From assembly GCA_963832725.1 (NCBI GenBank), contig CAWHVG010000003.1, positions 868,001 through 932,000 of the forward strand: DNA of 64,000 bases. The letters are read 5' to 3'. Of this stretch, positions 56,766 to 64,000 are shown piece after piece. The DNA comes from JAEZBP01 sp963832725. Its GTDB lineage: Bacteria; Myxococcota_A; Polyangia; Polyangiales; Sandaracinaceae. How positions within the stretch are numbered: the stretch's first letter is position 1; every line of letters starts with the position of its first letter. Both the position numbers and the translations under genes were made by a program. Under the pieces are notes generated by a model. That model ran no database searches. It saw nothing but the letters and a program-made list of their open reading frames with translations, and had not been told where the DNA came from.

Positions 56766-57947
56766 TCAGGCCGCTTCGACCACGACGGCCACGGCCTCGC
56801 CGCCGCCGATGCAGAGGGTGGCCAGGCCGCGCTTCTTGCCCTGGTCGCGCATCGCGTAGAGGAGCGTGGTCAGGATGCGCGCGCCGGAGGCGCCGATGGG
56901 ATGGCCGAGCGCGACCGCCCCACCCCGCACGTTCACCTTCGCGTGCTCGAGGCCGATCTTCTGCATGGTGGCCATCGCGACCACGGCGAACGCTTCGTTG
57001 ATCTCGTAGAGATCGATGTCGTCCTTGGACAACCCGGTGCGCTTCAGGGCCGACTCAATCGCGCCCACCGGCGCCGTCGTGAACCACTCCGGCGCCTGTG
57101 CGTGCCCGCCGTAGCCGACGATGCGCGCGAGGGGCTTCAGGTTGCGCGCCTTCACCACCTCGGCGGAGGCGAGGATCAGCGCGGACGCGCCGTCGTCGAT
57201 CTTCGACGCGTTCGCGGCCGTGATGGTGCCGGCCTTGTCGAACGCCGGCCGGAGCGAGGACATCTTCTCGAGGTTGGCGCGCTTGGGCTCCTCGTCCTCG
57301 CTCACGACCACCTCGCCCTTGCGGGTCTTGACGGTCACGGCGGCAATCTCGCCCTCGAACTCGCCGCGCTCCTGCGCCGCGAGCGCGCGCTGGTAGGACG
57401 CGCGCGAGAACTCGTCCTGCGCCTCGCGGCTGAACTTCAGCTCGCGTGCACAGAGCTCGCCGGCGTTGCCCATGTGGTAGTCGTTGTACGGGTCCCACAG
57501 CCCGTCGTGGACCATCGAGTCGACGGCCTTGGCGTCACCCATGCGGAAGCCGACGCGCGCGCCCGGCAGCAGGTAGGGCGCGCTGCTCATCGACTCCATG
57601 CCGCCCGCGACGACGACGTCGGCGTCGCCGAGCAGGATGGACTTGGTGCCGAGGATGACCGACTGCAGGCCCGAGCCGCAGACCTTGCCGACGGTGGTGG
57701 CCGGGACGCGGTCCGGGATGCCGGCGCGCTTGGCCGCCTGGCGGGCCGGGGCCTGACCGACCCCCGCCGTGAGCACGTTGCCCATGTACGTCTCGCCGAT
57801 GTCGTCGGGGCCGAGACCGGAGCGCGAAAGCGCCGCGCGGATCGCGGTGGCGCCGAGCTCGGTGACGTGGACGGTGGACAGCGATCCCTGGAACGAGCCG
57901 ATCGGCGTGCGCGAAGCGCCGACGATGAAGACCTCTCGCGATGCCAT
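56766..57947 (-). CDS. Acetyl-CoA acetyltransferase (thiolase)
   Basis: 393 residues from ATG 57947, with GGAG upstream. Catalytic Cys in TTVGKVCGSGLQSVILG, VVAGGMESMSSAPYLLP, NEAFAVVAMATM, His in GGAVALGHPIGASGARI, and the second Cys in CIGGGEAVAVVVE. Length and order match type II/degradative thiolases. It condenses or cleaves acetoacetyl-CoA and would complement the crotonase and dehydrogenase at 50281-51951. Confidence 0.96.
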   Translation of the reverse strand: MASREVFIVGASRTPIGSFQGSLSTVHVTELGATAIRAALSRSGLGPDDIGETYMGNVLTAGVGQAPARQAAKRAGIPDRVPATTVGKVCGSGLQSVILGTKSILLGDADVVVAGGMESMSSAPYLLPGARVGFRMGDAKAVDSMVHDGLWDPYNDYHMGNAGELCARELKFSREAQDEFSRASYQRALAAQERGEFEGEIAAVTVKTRKGEVVVSEDEEPKRANLEKMSSLRPAFDKAGTITAANASKIDDGASALILASAEVVKARNLKPLARIVGYGGHAQAPEWFTTAPVGAIESALKRTGLSKDDIDLYEINEAFAVVAMATMQKIGLEHAKVNVRGGAVALGHPIGASGARILTTLLYAMRDQGKKRGLATLCIGGGEAVAVVVEAA

Positions 57948-58088
57948 GCTCTCTCTCCTGTGCGTGGGTCCGCCCGCCGGACGCTCGCTCGGGATATGGT
58001 GGGATCGCGGTGCGACCGCAACGGCCGGCGACGAGCCCACGCCCGAGACGAAGGGGAAAGAGGTTTTGGCACCGGCCCCCGCGGGCTG

Positions 58089-60025
58089 TCAACCGCCGTC
58101 GGGAAGCGCGGCGCCGTCGGGCAGCCCGCCGTCGGGCAACGACCCGTCGGGCCTCGGTCCGCCGTCGTGCGGGGCCGGCAGGGGCCCCGCGTCCTCCGGC
58201 CCGGCGTCCAGCCCGCCGTCCGGCAGCGAGGGCTGATCGACGCACATGCCGTCCTGGATCGTGTCGTAGGGGGGCGCGGCGAGCAGGAGGATCTCGGCGC
58301 TGGCGAGCGCGGTCAGCCGCGTGGGCAGCATGGAATTCCGAGCCAAGCCGCCCGTGATCAGGATGCGGTTGCCGGGGAGCAACGTCGCCGCGTGCCCCCA
58401 GCGCGCCACGTCGAGATCGGGCAGCGCGTCGTCGAATCCGAGCGTGGACGGAGTCCCCGCCACCGCGCCGACCGTCGCCACCGGCGCCAGCCGATTGCCC
58501 GCATCGACGATCGCACCACCGGTGATCACCACGCCGACACCGGGGACGCGCGTCGCCGTGTGGAAGATGCTCGCTGTGTAGCCATTGTCCGCGATCTCCA
58601 CCTTGCTCACGGCGCCCGTTCCGACCCGGATCCCGAAGATCGGATCGGAGGCCGGCGTCGCGCGGAGGTGGCCGCTCGCCTCGACCTCCAGGCCACCTGC
58701 GATGACGAACGTGTCGTTGTCGATGGGTGTGCTGGAGTGGAACGCGACCGGGCCCGGGAGGCCGAAATCGGTCGAGGAGATGGGCGTGGACGCCGCGCCG
58801 GGCATGAGGATCTCCCCCGCGCGCTCGGGCACCATCGGCGTGTCCATCGAGAGGTCTCCGCCCCACACGAAGAGCTCGCCGAGCGCGGGAACGGCGTCGA
58901 TGGTCGCGCCCAAGCGCTGGTGGGCGAGCATCATCCCGGCGGCATCGTCGAGGGTGTACCAGAGGCTCGACGGAGCGTCGCCGGCCCCCGTCTGCGTGAG
59001 CCCGACGAGGATGCCCCGCGTTCCGTCGTCGAGCGGCGCCGACACCGTGATGGCCGCGCCGCGAGCCCTCTCCGAGGGCATGGACTGGACCGTCAGCGTG
59101 AGCTGAGCCGAGTCGTAGATGAGGTCGACGGTGGGCGCGACCTCGGCGACGGAGCTCGGAGCGAAGGGCGCGCCCAGGGGCGCGACGCTGCCGCCGCTGT
59201 CGAAGTTGAGCACGGCGCTGCTGGACTGATCCGCGGGGAGCTCGTAGCCGCCGACCACGCGGATGCGATGCTTGTCCGGCGCGTCCGCGCCCATGTAGAC
59301 GGCGCCGAAGAGGACCCTGCCGAAGCCCTCCATGCCTGGCGTGGAGACCCGCCGGAAGCGCTGCTGGGAGGCGTCGTAGACCTCCACCGCCGGCTGCAGG
59401 AGCCCCCCGGGACGACCGCCGCCCGCTGCCGAGCCGGGGTCGATCGTGTCGCCCGTGATCCCGCCGAGCAGGACGACGTCGCCGTTCCCGACCTGCACCG
59501 CGGCGTGGAGCGCCCGCGTGGCGAGATGCCCGTCGACGGCCCGACCCGCGCAGGCCCACTCGCGGAAAGGCTCGAGGCGCACGCGAACCGGATCGGAGCC
59601 CACCTCCACGTTCTCGAGGTGCGCGCCGTATTTCGGCATCCAGGGCCGGCCCGTGTAGACGGCGATGACCAGAATCGTGGGTCTGCCCCGTCTCCAGGCG
59701 CGCATCGAAGCTGATGTGCGAGTCGTCGAATCGCAGCTCGCTCGAATCCGGTCGCGGACGCGCTGTGATCGTCGCCGGGGCGAAAGACCGGTACCAGCTC
59801 GAGCGCGCCGGCGTCCGTCCGCCGGTAGAGGCGGAGGACCACACAGGGAGAGTGCTGCCCGAGAGGGTTCTCGGTGTCCGCGCCGCAGTGATCCGACGAC
59901 TGCGAGACGCTCTGGGCGACCTCGAAGGTCAACACCCCGAAGCGCCCCGAGCCGCTACAGCCGACCGTTCCGACGAGCTGAGCCGCGATGAACGCGCAGG
60001 CGAGCGCCTTGCGGAGGGCCGTCAC
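58089..60025 (-). CDS. Kelch-like lipoprotein (two frameshifts in this sequence)
   Basis: 644 residues from GTG 60025 after removing one base of GAATC at 59744-59748 and another at 59672-59676; the frames join as ASATGSSELRFDDSHISFDA and GQTHDLVIAVYTGRPWMPK. The signal peptide ends LVGTVGC. Several kelch-type motifs follow (LATRALHAAVQVGNGDVVLL-GG, TATRVPGVGVVITGG, RWGHAATLLPGNRILITGG), predicting a beta-propeller. The C-terminal ~60 residues are a PDGG/DAG-rich tail. Probably an outer-surface protein of unknown partner. Both frame breaks fall in the N-terminal, non-propeller part. Confidence 0.75.
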
Positions 60026-60188
60026 GGCGCGAACCGTATCACACCCCGGGGGCGCGTTCGCGGCCCTCGGTACGGCAGCGGTCGGAACGTCGAGAGGCAT
60101 GGCGCGGCCTACCGAACGAAGTAGGTGACGGAAACGAAACGGCCGGCGAGAAACCTCGACCGGCCGGGGGCGCTGAGTTCGTCAGGAG

Positions 60189-60261
60189 TGGGCGATACTG
60201 GAGTCGAACCAGTGACTTCCACCGTGTGAAGGTGGCACTCTAGCCTCTGAGTTAATCGCCC
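60189..60261 (-). tRNA. tRNA-Val, anticodon CAC
   Basis: 73 nt cloverleaf on the minus strand. Acceptor GGGCGAT/ATCGCCC, D-arm ACTC...GAGT, anticodon stem CCACC/GGTGG with loop TTCACAC (anticodon CAC), and T-arm ACTGG-TTCGACT-CCAGT. CCA is not encoded. Reads GUG. Confidence 0.95.
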
Positions 60262-60308
60262 GAAGCGAGGCGGGGTTCGTAGCAAAGCTCCCGCCCCCGC
60301 GCAAGCAA

Positions 60309-62855
60309 CTACTGCGTGCCCTCTTGGTCGATTCCCAGCTTCTGGCGCAGGATGTCGCCGAAGGTGCCCAGGCCCTGCTTGGAGACCTCTTTGCGGTACT
60401 CGCGCACCGCGCGGCGCTCTTCGTCCGCGAGGTAGCGCTTGCGCGAGCAGCGCAGCCCTCCGTCGCGGTCGGTGCCGATGATCGTGACGTCGATCTCGGT
60501 GCCGGGCGGCCACTTACGGCGATGGTCGGTGCCGCGCGGCGTGCCCATCTCGGCGTTCGGGATGAAGCCGCGGCCGCGCTTGCCGACCACGTTCTCCACC
60601 TGGACCTGCAGGCCGGCGGAGCCCACCTGCGTGACCTTCACCTTGAGGTGCGACCCCGGCTTGAGGCGAGGCGTGACCGTCTCCGCCGTCAGCTCGCCCT
60701 TCTCGAATGCCGCGGCGTCCTCGTCGGAGAGCTTCGAGAGACTGACCCGCCGCTGCTTGCGGTCGATGCGCTCGATGACGACGTGGACCTCGTCCCCGAC
60801 GCTGACTGCTTGGTCGGCGTGGGCGAGATCCCGGCCGAGCTCCGAGATGTGGAGCAGTCCGTCGACGCCCGACGCGAGCTGGACGAACGCGCCGAACTCG
60901 GTTGTGCGGACCACCGTGCCCTTGCGCGGCTGGCCCTCGGCGAGATCCCCGACCTGCTCCTTCCACGGATCCGGCTGCAGCGCCTTGAGCGAGAGCGAGA
61001 CGCAATCGTGGCGCTCGCGCTTGTTCTCGCGCTCGTGGACCTTGAGCACCTGCACGTCGAGCTCGTCGCCGACCTTGGCCACGTCCGCCGGGCGGACGCC
61101 GCGCTCCCAGCTCACCTCGCTCTGGTGCAGCAGGCCTTCGACGCCGCCGATGTCGACGAACAGACCGTAGTCTCGCACCTGGGTGACGCGGCCCTTGACG
61201 GTCTGGCCGGGCTCGAGGCTCTTGAGGAGCGTCTTGGCCCGCTTGCGCGCTTCCTTCTCGAGGATGGAGCGCCGGCTGACGACCAGACCCTGGGCGCCAC
61301 CCTTCGCCGCTTGGACGTGGAACTGCGCCCACTGCCCCAGCAGCGGCGTGGGATCCTCGATCATCTCGAGGGTCATGCCGCCCACTGGACAGAACGCGCG
61401 CAGGCCGTAGACGAGCACGTCGAAGCCGCCCCGGTTGAACCCGAAGACGAGGCCGGGGACGCGGGCGCGGTCTTCTTTGGCCCGCTTCAGGAAGCGGCGC
61501 GTCGCTTTGACGTCCACGAGCTCGTTGACGAGGGCGATGTGACCGCTCTCGGCCACGGCCCCCACCCGCCCGCGGAAGATGGTGTTCGGCTCGACCGGCG
61601 GCACGCCCTCAGGCTCGATGACGTAGCTCGGCTCGGGGACGGGCTCGCCGGTGTCCGCCGCCTCGGCAGCGTGCTCGGCCTCACCCTCGTCGGTGCGGAG
61701 CTCGCGCTCCTCGGGCATGCCCTCGAGCAGGCCGGCCTCACCGTCCCGTTCGGGTGTCTCGGCGGCGTCCGCCTCGGAGACCGTCTGTTCGGGCGACGCG
61801 GCGGGAGCGCCCGCCTCGGTCTCAGGCGCAGCTGCGGCGGCTGCTTCACTCGAGGCCTCGGCCGCCTCGACCGTCGCTTCCGCAGTCGGCTGGGTAGCGG
61901 CGGGAGCCTCGCCGCTCGACGCGGCCTCGGTCGGAGCGGCCTCGGTCGGAGCGGCCTCGGTCGGAGCGGCCTCGGTCGGCGCGGCCTCGGTCGGCGCGGC
62001 CTCGGTCGGCGCGGCCTCGGTCGGCGCGGCCTCGGTCGACGCGGCCTCGGTCGACGCGGCCTGCGGTGCCTCCTCCGCCGGGGCGACGGGGATGTCGCGC
62101 GGCTCATGCAGGCGCGTGAAGGCGCTCGCCTTGCCGAAGAGGTCGACGACGGCGAGCTGTTCGCGCACCTCGGCCACGCGGCCGGCGACGATCTCACCGA
62201 CAGAGAACGCGTGACGGCGCGCGGCACCGTCGAAGAAGCGCTGGAAGGGGAGGTTCACATCCTTCCGCGCCTTGGCCGCCTCGGCCTCGCTTTCGGCCCC
62301 GGCCGTGGCTTCACCTTCGGCGCCAGCGCCCTTCTTCTTGCGGCGACGGCGGCGGCGGCGCTTCTTCTTGCCCTCGCCTTCGCCCTCGCCGGCGTGTGCG
62401 CCTTCGGCCGGGGACGCTTCCGCGCCCTCCGTGGCCTCGGAGCCGAGCTCGGCAGCGTCGCCGGAAGCCGCGGCGTCATCGGAAGCCGCGGCGTCATCGG
62501 AAGCCGCGGCGTCATCGGAAGCCGAGGCGTCATCGGAAGCCGCGGCGTCACCGGAAGCCGAGGCGTCACCGGAAGCCGAGGCGTCACCGGAAGCCGAGGC
62601 GTCACCGGAAGCCGAGGCGTCACCGAAAGCCGAGGCGTCACCGGAAGCCGCGGCGTCACCGGAAGCCGAGGCGTCACCGGAAGCCGATGCGTCGGCGTGC
62701 TCGGTCTGCGCCGCGGGCGCGGCGGGCTCGTCCGACCCGGTGGCGGAGGCGCTCGGCTGCGCTTCCGCGACGGGCGGTGCTGCGGACGGGGCCGTCGCCT
62801 CAGCGGGCTGCGTCGGCTGGCTCTCGCCGTCCTTGGATTCGACGTTGTCCGTCAT
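60309..62855 (-). CDS. S1 RNA-binding domain protein with long low-complexity N-terminus
   Basis: 848 residues. The first ~200 residues are Ala/Ser/Asp-rich with tandem ASGDAS repeats, then a Lys/Arg block (KKKRRRRRRRKKKGAG). A further TEAAP repeat region is at ~265-310. Four or five S1 (OB-fold) domains follow, seen at FRGRVGAVAESGHIALVNEL, KGRVTQVRDYGLFVDIGGVE, KGTVVRTTEFGAFVQLASGV and VKVTQVGSAGLQVQVENVVG. The S1 half resembles 30S ribosomal protein S1. It may be a ribosomal or RNA-degradation factor; the N-terminal extension is not part of canonical S1. tRNA-Val lies downstream. Confidence 0.82.
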   Translation of the reverse strand: MTDNVESKDGESQPTQPAEATAPSAAPPVAEAQPSASATGSDEPAAPAAQTEHADASASGDASASGDAAASGDASAFGDASASGDASASGDASASGDASASGDAAASDDASASDDAAASDDAAASDDAAASGDAAELGSEATEGAEASPAEGAHAGEGEGEGKKKRRRRRRRKKKGAGAEGEATAGAESEAEAAKARKDVNLPFQRFFDGAARRHAFSVGEIVAGRVAEVREQLAVVDLFGKASAFTRLHEPRDIPVAPAEEAPQAASTEAASTEAAPTEAAPTEAAPTEAAPTEAAPTEAAPTEAAPTEAASSGEAPAATQPTAEATVEAAEASSEAAAAAAPETEAGAPAASPEQTVSEADAAETPERDGEAGLLEGMPEERELRTDEGEAEHAAEAADTGEPVPEPSYVIEPEGVPPVEPNTIFRGRVGAVAESGHIALVNELVDVKATRRFLKRAKEDRARVPGLVFGFNRGGFDVLVYGLRAFCPVGGMTLEMIEDPTPLLGQWAQFHVQAAKGGAQGLVVSRRSILEKEARKRAKTLLKSLEPGQTVKGRVTQVRDYGLFVDIGGVEGLLHQSEVSWERGVRPADVAKVGDELDVQVLKVHERENKRERHDCVSLSLKALQPDPWKEQVGDLAEGQPRKGTVVRTTEFGAFVQLASGVDGLLHISELGRDLAHADQAVSVGDEVHVVIERIDRKQRRVSLSKLSDEDAAAFEKGELTAETVTPRLKPGSHLKVKVTQVGSAGLQVQVENVVGKRGRGFIPNAEMGTPRGTDHRRKWPPGTEIDVTIIGTDRDGGLRCSRKRYLADEERRAVREYRKEVSKQGLGTFGDILRQKLGIDQEGTQ
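61919..62064 (-). repeat. 15-bp coding tandem repeat (TEAAP/TEAAS)
   Basis: About ten 15-bp units, GCGGCCTCGGTCGGA on the plus strand with G/C/A variation, encode TEAAP or TEAAS within the S1-domain protein. Confidence 0.85.
62455..62694 (-). repeat. 18-bp coding tandem repeat (ASGDAS)
   Basis: About thirteen 18-bp units, GCGTCACCGGAAGCCGAG or variants on the plus strand, encode A-S-G/D-D-A-S in the N-terminus of the S1-domain protein. Confidence 0.88.
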
Positions 62856-62935
62856 CGGGAGAATAGCGCTTTCGTCTATGAAAACGGGCCCCGGTCACTC
62901 GGGGCCGAGCAGCCTAGGTTGGAGTGATGTACGCG

Positions 62936-64000
62936 TCAAGGAGCCCCGCGAGCGGCCAGACGTCCCCGCACTCGCGCGGCGTGCGCGAGAGCTCCGCCGC
63001 GCTCGGCCAGGCCCGCCGCCCGCTCGAGGGTGCGCTCTGCCGCGGCGTCGTCTCCCAGGGCGAGATGCGCCAGCGCCAGCATGTCCACCGCCAGCGCGGC
63101 GTGCCGCGGGCGGCCGAGCGCTTCGAGCCCATCGATGGCCTGCACGATGCCCGGGACGTGGGTCGCCGCCGGATGGGCGCGAATGGCGATCGCGCCCCGA
63201 ATCGCGGACACGACCAGCTGCCAGGGCTCCTGCTCGAGCTCCCGGGCCCAACGCGCCGCCGCCTCGGCGTGGCGCGCCGCCGCGTCGTCGTCGGCGCTGA
63301 GCAACGAGAGCGATGCGGCGTGCGCATGCAGCCTGGCCAGCTCGGACTCCTCCCGCACGGCGAGCGCGACCTCGGCCGCTTCCCGATAGCGGGCAGCGGC
63401 CGCCTCCAAATCCCCCTGTGCCTCCAGCACGATGGCCATGGCGTTGAGCGCACCGTAGCGGAGCACGCCCTCTCCCGAGCGCGCGGCGATGGCCAACGCC
63501 TCGGACATCGCCGCATGCGCCTCCGCCCCGCGGCGGGCGCGCGCCAACGCCACCGCGCGCAGCGCCAGCAGCCTCCCGCGCCCGCTCCCCTCCACGTCCG
63601 CGAGCGCCCGATCGAGGAGATCCAAGGTCTCTTCGTTGGCTCCTTGCTCCAACCGCGCCCACGCCAGCGCACAGCAGACCTCCAGCCGCGCCTCGACCGA
63701 CACCGCGGGCAACGCGTCGGCCACCGCGGACAACGCGCGGATGGCGTGCTCGGGCTCGATCCGGCGGCGAGCCCAGCGCGCGTCCAGGATCGCCCGGCGG
63801 ACCGCCTGCCCGGGGCTCGTGCGGGAGGCCACCTCCGCCAGCGGCGCCAGGGCCTGCTGCACGATCGAGAGCGCACCGGCATCCAGCCCGGCCTCGGCCG
63901 CCCGGAGCCCGAGCTCGAAGGCCTCGCCATCGGCGGGATCACCGCTCAGCTCGCGCGCGACCGCCGCCGCCCGCTCGAAGTGCGCGGCGGCCCGCGCGTC
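62936..64000 (-). CDS. TPR-repeat protein, C-terminal part (5' end outside window)
   Basis: 354 residues of an open frame that continues past the window edge. TPR-like helical pairs repeat throughout (IRALSAVADALPAVSVEARL, YGALNAMAIVLEAQGDLEAA, LAVDMLALAHLALGDDAAAE). No catalytic domain is in view. In myxobacteria such long TPR regions often follow Ser/Thr kinase or AAA/LuxR-type domains. The stop is at 62936-62938. Confidence 0.7.
   Translation of the reverse strand, partial: DARAAAHFERAAAVARELSGDPADGEAFELGLRAAEAGLDAGALSIVQQALAPLAEVASRTSPGQAVRRAILDARWARRRIEPEHAIRALSAVADALPAVSVEARLEVCCALAWARLEQGANEETLDLLDRALADVEGSGRGRLLALRAVALARARRGAEAHAAMSEALAIAARSGEGVLRYGALNAMAIVLEAQGDLEAAAARYREAAEVALAVREESELARLHAHAASLSLLSADDDAAARHAEAAARWARELEQEPWQLVVSAIRGAIAIRAHPAATHVPGIVQAIDGLEALGRPRHAALAVDMLALAHLALGDDAAAERTLERAAGLAERGGALAHAARVRGRLAARGAP

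Noticed and set aside
55824..59714. A 1296-residue open frame on the plus strand
   Set aside because: It runs antisense to the thiolase, kelch-like and PEP-synthase-like genes, is Arg/Gly/His-rich and has no ribosome binding site. It is open only because of the high GC content.

Overview
The window is high-GC DNA from a Gram-negative bacterium that is most likely a myxobacterium (Myxococcota, Sandaracinus/Polyangia-like). I base this on several things: many lipoproteins with Asp/Gly/Pro-rich 'DAG' linkers, a Stig1-like cysteine-repeat lipoprotein, a Ser/Thr kinase with a GYF-like domain, a stand-alone sigma region 4 protein, an AgmX/PglI-like protein, and an Alternative Complex III plus caa3 oxidase operon. 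The assignment is inference; no 16S rRNA is present. No phage, transposase, integrase or CRISPR array was seen.

Layout. 1-5373: end of a GAF protein, a TlpA/DsbA thiol-redox pair, a GT4 glycosyltransferase, a YbjN-like protein and two unknowns. 5657-6080: RNase P RNA (rnpB) with its terminator. 6151-13342: secreted lipoproteins (FGE-like, FG-GAP), a FAH-family hydrolase, a small acidic protein, a 97-bp tandem repeat, a stand-alone sigma region 4 protein and a MerR regulator. 13464-17256: peptide-type ABC transporter (permease, binding protein, permease) without ATPases. 17257-18333: about 1 kb of non-coding repeats of three families. 18334-25895: Stig1-like lipoprotein, PPC-domain protein, membrane proteins, pgsA coupled to a TPR-AIM24 protein, and a flippase-like membrane protein.

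26295-42124 (all minus strand) is the centrepiece: a 14-gene respiratory operon. Transcribed order: small membrane-anchored protein, actA, actB, actC, actD, actE, actF, AgmX/PglI-like membrane protein, sco, coxB (with fused cytochrome c), coxA (A2 type), coxC, coxD, lipoprotein. ActA-F would oxidise quinol and pass electrons through mono- and multihaem cytochromes to the caa3 oxidase, with Sco loading CuA. Two palindromes lie upstream of the first gene.

42435-64000: O-methyltransferase, Ser/Thr kinase, hisZ-purA, a large inverted-repeat structure, ridA, an M48 peptidase, a crotonase/3-hydroxybutyryl-CoA dehydrogenase pair, a ceramidase-like lipoprotein, a thiolase with a degenerate PEP-synthase-like gene, a kelch-like lipoprotein, tRNA-Val(CAC), an S1-domain protein with a large low-complexity N-terminus, and the end of a TPR protein.

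A recurring anomaly is about 19 single-base indels that break otherwise well-conserved genes (purA, actA, actB, actD and others). Removing or adding one base at each site restores full family length. About nine are an extra A or T inside what would otherwise be a GATC site (now GAATC, GATTC or GTATC). I read these mostly as sequencing or base-calling errors, possibly linked to GATC methylation, and annotate the genes at full extent as CDS while flagging each break.
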